54,208 nucleotides of DNA, taken from positions 1 through 54,208 of IMG/VR virus record IMGVR_UViG_3300029787_000063; one strand, given 5' to 3'. This stretch comes from a virus. Positions 24,401 to 32,700 of this stretch are shown piece by piece. Position 1 is the stretch's first letter. Each line of letters starts with the position of its first letter. Made by a program: the position numbers and the translations under genes. Below the pieces are notes generated by a model, which was not told where the DNA came from, made no database searches, and was given only the letters and a program-made list of their open reading frames with translations.

Positions 24401-25336
24401 ACCTAAGTCTATCTCTTGCTCAGCACCTATTTGACCGCTAACTTCACCAACAAATCCACCAGTAGTTTCTACACCTGTTGTAGCCACTGTTGCTCTACGG
24501 AATTTACCGGCTTTTACAAGTTGACTACCAACACCTCTTGATATACCAAGAGTTAAAGCTTCAACAGCGCCTATATTTCTACCTCTTGCAACAGCTCTTT
24601 GTTTTAATTTTTCAAGCTTTTCTGCGTCTTCTAAAACAGCTCTTATGTTTTCATTAGTTAACTCAACACCAACTCCTATTTCTTCTTGTAATAACTGCAT
24701 CAATGTTAAACCGGTCTCCATAGAACCAACAAGACCTCCAATAGCACCAGAAATAGCACCCGTAACAGCACCTGCTCCTACAGTAGCTGCTCCAAGAGGA
24801 CCAAGAGTAAAACCTGTTGAACCAATAGCCGCACCACCAGCAGCTCCAATTCCTGCACTAGCAGCTGTAGCACCACGAACTTCACCTGATTGTAAAGATC
24901 CAGCCATAATAACAGAACTACTAACTAAAAATTGAGGCACAAAACCTGGATTATCATATAAAGCTTTTAAAGTACCAAGAATACCTCCTCCATATTTTTT
25001 TTGATCATTTGCAAAACTAACTTGCTCGTTAGTTGGACCGTATTGATTCATTTTATTAGCAGCCTCTACTATACTTGTTAGCTGTTTATCGCTTAAATCA
25101 TCACCTATTTTATATATATCAAAAGCCTCGTCAATAGTACCAGCCGTAGAAGTTGCTTGATTATAAACTTGTACTATATCTTCTATAAAACCTTTGTCTT
25201 CTGGTAATGGAGTAGTAGCTTCTTTCATACCAGCACCAAGCATGTTAGTCATGTATTGATCAAAGTCTATATTATTTTCACTAGCAAAATCTTGTAGTTG
25301 TTGTAAGCTATATTGTTGTCCTTTATATTCAAACAT
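18434..25336 (-). CDS. Giant multidomain virion/ejection ('polyvalent') protein, 2300 aa
   Basis: Modules in order: an N-terminal region with a Gly/Ala-rich, membrane-like segment (~130-215); a zincin motif HEFMH (557-561); a sigma-region-2-like segment (~740-805; GIFDLIREYNPESG then LAAYINKFLPARAI); an unassigned block (1040-1405); a HAD phosphatase with DFDDT (1437-1441), LTARP and YFADD; and a long C-terminal domain (1602-2300) conserved in marine phages, with a membrane-like stretch near 2080-2105 and a Lys-rich tail. The modules are separated by [FMY]-S-K-[DE] at S715, S1040, S1405, S1427 and S1602. This architecture fits the 'polyvalent protein' class, large proteins thought to be injected with phage DNA. 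It lies next to ejection-type proteins. Individual domains are readable; the overall function is inferred. Confidence 0.82.
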   Translation of the reverse strand: MFEYKGQQYSLQQLQDFASENNIDFDQYMTNMLGAGMKEATTPLPEDKGFIEDIVQVYNQATSTAGTIDEAFDIYKIGDDLSDKQLTSIVEAANKMNQYGPTNEQVSFANDQKKYGGGILGTLKALYDNPGFVPQFLVSSSVIMAGSLQSGEVRGATAASAGIGAAGGAAIGSTGFTLGPLGAATVGAGAVTGAISGAIGGLVGSMETGLTLMQLLQEEIGVGVELTNENIRAVLEDAEKLEKLKQRAVARGRNIGAVEALTLGISRGVGSQLVKAGKFRRATVATTGVETTGGFVGEVSGQIGAEQEIDLGEATLEAIGEVTGPGQIINIGEIVRGTLQKSQYNINGEKRSKKEILDLIESNKLTNEEKSKIKFNVKNDAKFANLIDSRLKDIYLETQIDAKVEDVNDRKKLVDLEKQRIDAVANTKKTGIFTVPGATTRLENIEKQINEIVGKYTAIDGRTSEVKARKKSAEEVVEAQKQMAVDDSRENIEKFIKQGNLPGKVTEMTSDEISSIERENFNATEAAKQFGFIDQADDGTFEIILNKDKPALGTAAHEFMHAVLFKTLRGQQKIQDSLGDALVEHVSNIKGDKTALVNRLRAYGKELEDGTFVRDSNFGEETITIMSESILDGSLKFEENFFTKIGDVIRRSLQAVGLKKIKFDTGRDVYNFVKDYTKSVKDGKINKAILKVARKGAKGKLIPKKADPKATIQMSKEASDNVQRIYDDVGEAGAMDIIDQFKPIVNKIVDKRKDAPNFDRQLLTDEIETGKRGIFDLIREYNPESGVPLAAYINKFLPARAIEASKRVLGEEFTQDVTEKVDIAAEETTTEVKAKPRPKKIVLADRLGITDKVSKAIQKIIPSLDIDKLTFKTLKNKVPEIVGDLFGIAPKKLITNANITKGELQSSQMFISKNADLLINMLPEGATASGTATGVPNSLLKAFYTKTDRAKMAKTGSKAGLAVQQKNNINRKQFLEVFGIVDGKPNRTDRNTSARVLALANTLGKMITNQAVRQELADLNIKAKENISRIKDGKSSIMFSKESEALANPLENWQQTYEHKLGILSESLGLKLSSKKTFYRINSKGKRVPYRSRDLDAKFNKTETYRDAGIRVLNTFLDSHPQFRDLIKITTTGGLEGGFFQSVSNFNNLINKTDVKQAYIARTKYSGTGAHYNNLKKGKLNESNEGRLPLLLDFFKAIEAHLQNFPDDIWMFEEIILDTGKQQNVFTRILAPFTFFPVKNGKPIFNQKIKEEHTDPQNLIGKSLLSSAFFGKVDDSWKVIGKSYMQGALLDSDLNPHDKMIEEAGYASSMPDIYYEKIVPRLLSGELKLPNGYASVVRLAASGIDLNMYVFAKEGVTIAEFFGVNNIKYKDGSANIDLQNEIIIKQLAGEVAPRYGEFISKLSFSKDINKNNKLSNAALKARTTSYSKEAKGITVLDFDDTLATTESLVKYTSPDGETGTLNAEQFASTYQDLQDQGYTFDFSDFNRVVKGKLAPLFNKALKLQKKFGPENMFVLTARPPAAQQAIFDFLKANGLNIPLKNITGLGNSTSEAKALWMADKVSEGYNDFYFADDALQNVQAVKNMLDQFDVKSKIQQAKVQFSKDMDSEFNKILQDVTGIESKKRYSQTKARKRGEGKGKFRFFVPPSHEDFSGLLYNFMGKGEKGNKHRAFFEQALLKPLNRAYQELTAAKQAIATDYKNLIKQFPDLRKKLTNKTPDGDYYYSDAVRVYLWDKAGFEIPGTSKTDVKELSDLVKNDPELQAFADTIGKISRMDEGYIEPGEHWEAGDIRTDLADATGRVGRAKFFNEFQENADIIFNKENLNKIEAAYGADFKEALKDILYRTKNGTNRTVGPNKIVNGFLDYLNGSIGATMFFNARSAVLQTLSTVNFINFGDNNIFKASAAFANQPQFWKDFSMIFNSDVLKQRRAGVAFDINANEIASAVGRSKTAAGKVRAAVKYLLQIGFLPTQMADSFAISLGGAGMYRNRVNTYKSHGLSQKEAEAKAFTDFQEVSEATQQSARPDMISQQQASVLGRLILAFQNTPSQYVRLIKKAGLDLINRRKSKPYTSQVKSDMSNISRIIYYGAVQNIIFGALQTALFAMLFSEDDEEDEKTQKFFKSKRDRVINGTIDTILRGSGVAGAIVATIKNGLVKYHENQDKKWNKQLDTISEELIQLSPPIGIKKRKLDGFEKSLEFNKKVIPEMDTFDLDNPIWGAYAQLIEGATNIPVARLHRKVENIRAALNSENEWWQRLAVGLGWSKWDVGIENKEVEAVKEKIKKQKKKNKKKSFGVTLDGKSL

Positions 25337-25346
25337 TGCTAACTTT

Positions 25347-26720
25347 TTATTTTTTATTTACCATTAAATAATCAGGCACGCCATCATTATCTTGATCTGG
25401 TAAAATCTTTTTTATTGTTTCATCTCCTAAATTTAATCCATCTTGTAATGGATTTGATTCTTCAAACTTATCACCTATGTTTACAGGTATTTCAAGTAAT
25501 TGTCTTAAGTATTCTTTTGTGTATTGTTTTCCATCCTTTGGATTTACATATATATCATTTTCTTTGTGTTCAAACCTTACTAAGTTTTTTCCAGAACCGT
25601 ATGTTATAAGTTCGTTATTTTTTAATTTATTATAAGTTTCTTTAAGCTGCGTAAAAGTTCTATAACCGTAATTAGTGTTTATACCATCTTTTTTATTAAC
25701 ATCTATTTTTGGCTCAACGTATAATAAACCATCTTTACTAGCTTTATTTCTAGCATCAGCAGTTAAAAGATCAGCAATAATTTTTCTACTATTATCTAAA
25801 TTAAAAGCACCGTTTTCAGGATTAAGTATTGCTTCTTTTATCATTAAAGGTTTATCTTCATCATTTGCTTTACCATCATTGTTCATATCAACAAGCTCAA
25901 CATCTTCTAAAAATTGGTTTTCAAGTCCTGTTAATATATCACCACTAGCGTTAAGTATAACGTTTTCTATAGATTGTCCACCAATTGTAGTATCTTTCAT
26001 TTGGTTTGAAAATCCTCTTTCGTCTGTTGAAATACTATTTAACATCATATCATTAAAAGCTCGATCATTAAATGTTTTAGTATTTGTTTCGCTATTATAT
26101 TTAATATATGCAGGTAAATTATTTATTTGTTTAAAATTAACATCGGTAAGCGCTGGATTTTTTATATCTTTTTCAAACTTTTTTATATCTTCGTAAGTAT
26201 AATCCTCATTATCTATTTTATATATTTTTTTACCATCTTCATATCTTAAAACGTAATCGTTGTTTAAATAAGCTTCAAAAGTAGCTATATCTAAATTATC
26301 TGTTAATAAATTATCTTCTTTTAGCTTTGCAAGATTTTTTCTTAATTCTACTTCTTCGTTAGAACTATTAGATAATTTTTGTAAATTATTTAGTGCTTTT
26401 GTTTTTAATACATTACCATCAGAGTTATTCATAGCTACACCTCTCATGTATTCTTCTTTATATTGCTGTGCTTCTTTAGTTGCAAATGAAAAATGCTGAT
26501 CACTTAAAGTTCCACCATCAGCTAAAACTTGAGCAATAGTATTATCTATAGCGTCTTCAGCTTTTTGTCTTCTTTCGCCTTCTTGTTTTAATATACCTGT
26601 TCCTAACTCAGCTATTTTACCTAACGCTGTTTGATCAGCAGGTAATTTACTCAACCCTATAGCTGCAGCGCCTTCTATTAACGCTGTATTAGGACTATAA
26701 CTTAAACTTTTTTTTGCCAT
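25347..26720 (-). CDS. Probable internal virion / ejection protein, 457 aa
   Basis: The 457-residue protein has charged, helical sequence in the first 160 residues and mixed sequence after. Two EF-hand-like calcium loops are visible: DMNNDGKANDED in the middle and DQDNDGVPDYL at the very C-terminus, the latter of the thrombospondin type 3 form. It sits between the giant protein and the Gln-rich ejection-type protein, in the position where T7-like phages keep internal core proteins. I do not recognise the family. The virion role comes from context. Confidence 0.66.
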   Translation of the reverse strand: MAKKSLSYSPNTALIEGAAAIGLSKLPADQTALGKIAELGTGILKQEGERRQKAEDAIDNTIAQVLADGGTLSDQHFSFATKEAQQYKEEYMRGVAMNNSDGNVLKTKALNNLQKLSNSSNEEVELRKNLAKLKEDNLLTDNLDIATFEAYLNNDYVLRYEDGKKIYKIDNEDYTYEDIKKFEKDIKNPALTDVNFKQINNLPAYIKYNSETNTKTFNDRAFNDMMLNSISTDERGFSNQMKDTTIGGQSIENVILNASGDILTGLENQFLEDVELVDMNNDGKANDEDKPLMIKEAILNPENGAFNLDNSRKIIADLLTADARNKASKDGLLYVEPKIDVNKKDGINTNYGYRTFTQLKETYNKLKNNELITYGSGKNLVRFEHKENDIYVNPKDGKQYTKEYLRQLLEIPVNIGDKFEESNPLQDGLNLGDETIKKILPDQDNDGVPDYLMVNKK

Positions 26721-26731
26721 ATTTTTATTTT

Positions 26732-27559
26732 TTATTGTTCTTGTGGACCAAATAATGGATTTTTATCTACTACATCATCATGCCCATATGGTAATGGTGG
26801 TGGAGGCGTAGATGGTGGTGAGTCTAATTGTGGAGGCGTAGATGAGCTTTTAATCTTCATAGCTTCAACACCAACACCAGCTAAACTACCAAACGCTGCC
26901 ATTTGATTTTCACGCGCTTGTTGTCTAGCTAAATTAGCCGCTGCTAATCTTTGTTGTGACATACCTAGCATTGTACCTGTTTTTTGATAATCTAACGCTC
27001 TTGAAGCTTCTTCACCTTGTAGCCTCATTTGTTGAGCTTGAGCAGCGCCTGCCATTTGTGTTTGTAGCGCTTGCTGTTCCATAGCTCTAGTTTGTTGTGC
27101 GCCTTGAGCGGCTAATCTTTGATTTTGTGACTCTTGCATACCAATAGAAGCACTAGCTCTTTGCGCTTGTATTTGACCTTGATTAGCCATAGCTTGTGCT
27201 AAACCAGCAATACCACTACCACCTGCAGCACCTTGTAGGTTTTGCATTACATTAGCTTGTTGTTGTTGAGCCATTTGCTTTTCAAACTGCGCTTGTTGTT
27301 GATTAACAGTTAAATCTTCATAAACATTTTGAAACTCAGTTTCTATATTTTCGTATGGATTTCTAACATTAGCATATATATTACTAGTATCAAGATCTCT
27401 ATACTGATTCATCATTCTTCTATTTTCTGCTTCAGCTGCTTTTTGCTCTCTTATTCTATCGCCTCTACCCATAAAGCTTGATACAGTTTGACCTATAGCC
27501 CCAGCCGCACCTATAGCTAAGCCAACCGCTGGTAATATTTTAAATGGTGATTTACTCAT
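26732..27559 (-). CDS. Gln/Ala-rich internal virion (ejection) protein, 275 aa
   Basis: The N-terminus contains a hydrophobic Gly/Ala segment (ILPAVGLAIGAAGAIGQ, about 8-24). A long Gln/Ala/Met-rich helical region follows (about 85-225), then a Pro-rich tail (STPPQLDSPPSTPPPPLP). This matches the general look of T7 gp14-like ejection proteins, which enter the host envelope with the DNA. The start MSKSPFK resembles KKGPFK of the 17063-17302 protein. The function is inferred from composition and neighbours. Confidence 0.7.
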   Translation of the reverse strand: MSKSPFKILPAVGLAIGAAGAIGQTVSSFMGRGDRIREQKAAEAENRRMMNQYRDLDTSNIYANVRNPYENIETEFQNVYEDLTVNQQQAQFEKQMAQQQQANVMQNLQGAAGGSGIAGLAQAMANQGQIQAQRASASIGMQESQNQRLAAQGAQQTRAMEQQALQTQMAGAAQAQQMRLQGEEASRALDYQKTGTMLGMSQQRLAAANLARQQARENQMAAFGSLAGVGVEAMKIKSSSTPPQLDSPPSTPPPPLPYGHDDVVDKNPLFGPQEQ

Positions 27560-27598
27560 ATTCTTTTATTTTATATTTATAGTTACACTTTTTACCAC

Positions 27599-28060
27599 TT
27601 ATTTACTACTTTCATGTACTTCGATGCCTGTAGCAAACAGTTCTGCTTTATCAGTTGAATTATTTCTATACTCTACAGAAGCATAGTAACCCAGCATATT
27701 AGCCATGTTTGCCTTGTTATCTTTGCTAAACATTATAAAACTATCAGTGTTTAGTTGCGCAAAATATTGATTAAATAAATTTTGCTCCATATTAACAAAT
27801 AATTGTGTCCAAACTCGCTGTTCTCCTGTTGGTACTCCACCTTGAATAACCTGTATAACATCAAAATCTATATCTACAATAGGGCCTATTAAAATTATAT
27901 CTTCTTGATCATTTGTTAAGTGAGGTGTTCTTGTGCCACCACCTTCGTCTGGCCAGTTTCTAGCTGCTCCAACAGATGTTGGATTAGAAAAATAAACTAA
28001 ATCCCCTAGTTGTACAGAAACGTTTAATAGTCTTTCAAATCTTAATCTTATTGTTACCAT
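27599..28060 (-). CDS. Hypothetical virion protein, 153 aa
   Basis: The 153-residue soluble, mostly beta protein begins MVTIRLRFERLLNVSVQLGD. A short Gly/Arg loop (DEGGGTRTPHLTND) interrupts the strands, and a helix near the C-terminus (FIMFSKDNKANMANMLGYYA) is predicted. FSKD in this helix resembles the spacer motif of the giant protein but lies inside a domain. It sits between tail and ejection genes. A tail or collar role is likely from context only. Confidence 0.62.
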   Translation of the reverse strand: MVTIRLRFERLLNVSVQLGDLVYFSNPTSVGAARNWPDEGGGTRTPHLTNDQEDIILIGPIVDIDFDVIQVIQGGVPTGEQRVWTQLFVNMEQNLFNQYFAQLNTDSFIMFSKDNKANMANMLGYYASVEYRNNSTDKAELFATGIEVHESSK

Positions 28061-28078
28061 ATTTATTATTTTATATTA

Positions 28079-29755
28079 TTATCCAAGACTTATTGTATCT
28101 AAAGTGCCAGAACTACCCTCTAAAACTTCTATTAAAACTGTTTTTTCATCACTAGTGTTTGTACCATCACTCATTGTAAACGTAAATGAATCACTACCAA
28201 CAAAATTATTATTAGGTGTATATAAAAAAGCGTCTTGACTAGTGCTATAAATTGACATTGCACCATGACTAGGTGGTCTAACAACAGTACCTGTTTTGCT
28301 AGTTCTGTTAGTATCAGTGTCAAACTTTATCATATCTATACGTATAGCTGTGTTTTTAGCAGTAACAACACTTTGATTATAAGCATTTGGTTTTACAGAA
28401 ATAATTTTACTCATGTCTAGGTTGTAAGTTGTACTATTTTTACTAAACTTTTTAACAGAAATAGTACATGTTAAGTCTACATCATTAGCATCGCCATTAC
28501 CTGTATTACCACTTCCAACTTGTGTTATAATACCTTTAACTATAGAAGCATCACTATCAAAAGTTACTTCTGTTTGTTCTGGTATATCAACAGCTGTATC
28601 AAAAACAACTGTAGTTTTACCAGGCTTATCTTTTTCAAAATCTGCTGTTGAAATTGAATTAACATTTTCCTGCGTAAAAGTTAAAACAGTATTTGGTTTT
28701 ATAATTATTTTATCTTCTAATATAACGTCTTGACCGCACTTACTAATTCTATTAACAAAAGTATTTACATTTTGACCAGTTACCTCCATACCAGACTTTA
28801 TATCGTTTGTGTTATTTAATCTAAACCTATTTGTAGATTTAAATTTGCACGCATCAAAATCAATAATATTTTTATCATCGTCTAAACTAAAAATTACAAA
28901 CTTATCATGCGTTATTGTCCAACTAGCCGTAGATCCTGGAACTATATTTGTTTTTATTAAAGTACCATCTTCAGCTGTTATTTCTGTTCTTGTACTACTT
29001 GTAACAAAATAATATTTACTAGCAACGCCTGTTTGTCCGTCTCTATAGTTTATAGCTTTTATAGTATTAGATTTTATAATATTATTATTATAATCAGTGT
29101 TTTTAACGTATATATTACCAGCAGAATAACTAGTGTATTTTACAGCTATAGATAAAGTTAAATCTGAATAATTTTGTAGTTTTGTTGTTTTGTAAAAAGC
29201 AGCATCTGTTTTGTTAACGTCTGTACTAGTAAACGTTAATGCAGAAACACTAGAGTCTGAAGTATCTTTTCCAAAAGTTAACGTAACATCTGCTTGTTGT
29301 ATTAAAGTAAAAACTAAAGGCACAACGCCATCATAATTAGAAATAAAAGTGTCAGCACTAGGATTTATAGTTACTGTATAAGTTTCGTTTGTTATTTTAC
29401 CAATAGATCCTTTAACAGACTTTATTGAAGGAAACTTTTGAACTAAAGTGTAAATACCACTATTACCTATAGTTGCATTTTTAATTTCTTTTCTTAGTAT
29501 ACTACAACCTGAACTATCAGTTATAGTTATAGAAAACATGGCGTTTGAACTACCAGATATTTTTATAGGTAAGTTTTGTCCACTAGCATTTATACCTTGG
29601 TAAAACCTAGCGTCAACATTATTTATAGAAACACCTCTAATAATTTTTTGGCTACTAGAATATGACGTATTAGCAACTAAACCTTTGTTAATAGCTCTTT
29701 GCCTAATGTTATCAGGACTTCTTGATATACGATCTTCAAAACTATATTCTGTCAT
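28079..29755 (-). CDS. Tail protein with C-terminal cadherin/Ig-like domain, 558 aa
   Basis: The 558-residue protein is mainly beta structure with many Thr, Ser and Asn residues. The last ~80 residues (PPSHGAMSIY..., FLYTPNNNFVGSDSFTFTMSDG) match the bacterial Ig/cadherin-like tandem module ('G....tYtPn.nf.G.DsFty...DG'), usually Ca-stabilised and adhesive. The first ~60 residues look like an attachment region for the tail. It lies just downstream of the 2901-residue tail protein. Binding to host surface glycans is plausible but unproven. Confidence 0.72.
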   Translation of the reverse strand: MTEYSFEDRISRSPDNIRQRAINKGLVANTSYSSSQKIIRGVSINNVDARFYQGINASGQNLPIKISGSSNAMFSITITDSSGCSILRKEIKNATIGNSGIYTLVQKFPSIKSVKGSIGKITNETYTVTINPSADTFISNYDGVVPLVFTLIQQADVTLTFGKDTSDSSVSALTFTSTDVNKTDAAFYKTTKLQNYSDLTLSIAVKYTSYSAGNIYVKNTDYNNNIIKSNTIKAINYRDGQTGVASKYYFVTSSTRTEITAEDGTLIKTNIVPGSTASWTITHDKFVIFSLDDDKNIIDFDACKFKSTNRFRLNNTNDIKSGMEVTGQNVNTFVNRISKCGQDVILEDKIIIKPNTVLTFTQENVNSISTADFEKDKPGKTTVVFDTAVDIPEQTEVTFDSDASIVKGIITQVGSGNTGNGDANDVDLTCTISVKKFSKNSTTYNLDMSKIISVKPNAYNQSVVTAKNTAIRIDMIKFDTDTNRTSKTGTVVRPPSHGAMSIYSTSQDAFLYTPNNNFVGSDSFTFTMSDGTNTSDEKTVLIEVLEGSSGTLDTISLG

Positions 29756-29765
29756 AATTTATTTT

Positions 29766-32700
29766 TTAAGCTAATATATGTGAACAACCAACTGATATTG
29801 GACCATAAGTATACTCACATTCATCAGGATATGTTGTTATTTTTACTTCGTAATAAGTTGGATTACCATGTCCAAAACCGTCTACAGGGTTACCATAATT
29901 ACCGTCTATACCAGCTGTTACGCCACCAGGTAAAGTTTGTTGATTCCAAGTAACACCACCAGGAATATTAAATGTTTGTCCATCGTTAGGAGTACTTAAT
30001 AAAATTTTTCCACTACTAATAAAAGGAGGTGTTATTTGATATATTTCAGCTGTAAAGCTAGTAGCACCAACAGATGAAGATATTACATTAAAATTAACAC
30101 TTCCATTACAACAATTGTTTCCAAGTGTTATATTACAAACAGAAGGTATTGTAGTAACACCGTTAGCGTTTGTACCTTGAGAATCAACTACTAAGTTTGA
30201 CGTATTACAAGGTCCTGGTGGTGGAGGTGGAGCGCCAACGCAAGGAATAGTTACAATTTCTGTTACACCACAACCATCTACAGGATTAGTCATTTCTATT
30301 TCATAATCACCAGCAACTAAATTAGGCGCAGCATAGTTAGTAGAACCGTTATGAGATGATGTTAGTATATTAATACCTGATTGTGTTAAGTTTAAAGGAG
30401 TAGGTGTTAATCTTTTAACTTTAAGTAAAATATCTGATGTTATGTTAGTCCAAAAAATTTGTATCATACCACCATCAAGCGGATTATTTACGCCACAATC
30501 TGGTTGTATAGCTGGAGTTATAACAATATTATGTGAAAATAAGTTTGCAGGATTACAAGGTATTTGTGTACAATCAGATTGGCAATGCGTAAGTGCATCG
30601 CTAAACCCAGCAGATATAGCAGAAGAATTAGTATATTGTCCTAAACCAGTACCAGGATCATAACAAGTATATGGAGGTATATTACCAACGCCTGGTATGT
30701 TTATTCCACTAGCACCTGAACAATCGTAAGTAATAGACGTAGGTGGAACATTATATTCACAACTACAATCAGGTGTATTAGCAGCTGGATAATAATTATT
30801 AGCAGGACCAATCCAAGTTGGAGGTCTAAGTTGTGTTATGTACGGATCTGTTGTATTACCATCATCCATACAACCTGGAATAACAGGTGTAGGTGATGTT
30901 AAGTTTTGACAACCGTAAAGATAAGCTTCACCTTCATCGCAGCATAAGCTAGTAATTACACATTCACAGTACGTTGAGAAGCTACCGCTACCATCACCTG
31001 GATCTAAGCATTGACCATTTATACACTCGTATGTTTCTTCGTTTAATCCGCAAACAGCTTCGCAAGCTGATAAAGTAGGAAACTCACCATCTTGATCTTG
31101 CCTTTCAACACATGAAAAACCAGCACTACTACAAGGAGTTCTATGCATGTGACCAATTGAGAGATAATTACCTAAACCTTCTTGAGTTCCTATAGTTGGC
31201 ATTTCGCCTATAGAATTTACTTCAGATTTAAAATTAGCCCAAGACATACCGTTGTAAAAATTACCATTATACGGTGCAGCACTATAGTGAGTTGAGAAAT
31301 AATCTATTGCTTCTTGTGCTGTTAAAAAATATGTAACATTTCCAGCTGTAAGTGTGCTAGGAGCAGGTGAATAAGGAGTGTGTTTAAGAGGGGCAGGCGT
31401 TGCGTACCAGCCACCTGTAAAATCAACTCCATTTATCTGATAAAAATGGTCTGAGATCGTATCGGTCAAAGATGTAAAACCTTGTATTGCAACACCTTGG
31501 ATTTCATGATAGTCATCCCAAAATTTTAACGTTGGGTTTTGCCAAAAATATTCCCAAATTTGATCTATTACATCATTAAGACCATCTCTGTTTCCAGTAG
31601 GACCTGGGCCTATTGTTCCAGTAAATACTTGTCCACTAGCCTGTTGATAATGTGTCGTTGGATTAGGAGGTGTACCTAAACCAAGACTACTATAAATTTC
31701 TCCCCAAAATATAGAATCATAACCTTGTTCTTTATTATTAAGATCTAATCCATAATAACCATTCCAACCAATGCACTCCGTGCAATCATAAGAAGTATAA
31801 CCACCACTAATTATAGTTACCGCTTCAGTTCTATCTATACCTTGGTATGAAAACTCTCTTGTATCTATATTACCAGCTTTACCATCATCTAACCACTCAG
31901 TAGTTACACCTTTTATTTGTGAAAACCATTTACCTTCTTTTTCTTTAAACTCTTGCATACCACCTTCTTGCAAGTTAGTTAACATATTACTTACGTACCA
32001 GCCAGCATGTAAATAGTTATCCCAATATTCACCAGAGTTTAGCGTGTCAGGTGTTACTCTTGATTGTGTACCTTCATAATTTAAAGTATTAAAACTTTTA
32101 ACTGACTCAGGCGCTTCGTTAAATAACACTTCAATACTAGAATCATACTGATCGCCGTAAAAATTATTTCTTGGTTGAGATTCTACGTGATGTTCGTGTA
32201 AATGTCCTTCTTTAAACGTGTAGTAAGTATTGTTTAAACTAACACCACTTTCTTGTGCCCACGATTTAAAACTTGTCCAACCTTTTGCTCTTTCAGAAAA
32301 GCTTACAGTTGTATCGTAGTTACCACTAATATTAGTGTATGTTGAAACAGGATCAGGTTGAGTACCAAGAGCAACATGAGTTTGCCAAGCGCTAGGACTA
32401 GGACCAAACAAAGATACTACGTCTGTAAAAGCAGGCTCTGGATTAACAGTTAGTATTAGCTGACTAAAGTTAACAGTAACGCTAGTTACTACTGTATTAG
32501 GTGCTAAACCAGGACCGTTTAAAACCATACCTGCAGTAATAGCTTGTTGAGAAGAAGTTATTATACGACCAGTTGGTATATCATAGTTTCCACCACAACC
32601 ACAATTTTGACCTTCTATTTCAACTATAAAGTTATCAATAATATGTACAGGTTGTGCTACAGGATATTCGTTGTAATCTAATGTTAAATTATATTCATCT

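Noticed and set aside
25675-26196. A 173-residue hydrophobic plus-strand frame opposite the ejection-type gene
   Set aside because: It is the complement of a charged, helical protein on the minus strand; its Ser/Leu/Ile-rich composition is what antisense reading gives. No leader or spacing supports it.
27599-28060. FSKD in the 153-residue protein as another module-boundary motif
   Set aside because: It lies in a predicted helix inside a small single-domain protein, not between domains, and one copy is easily due to chance.
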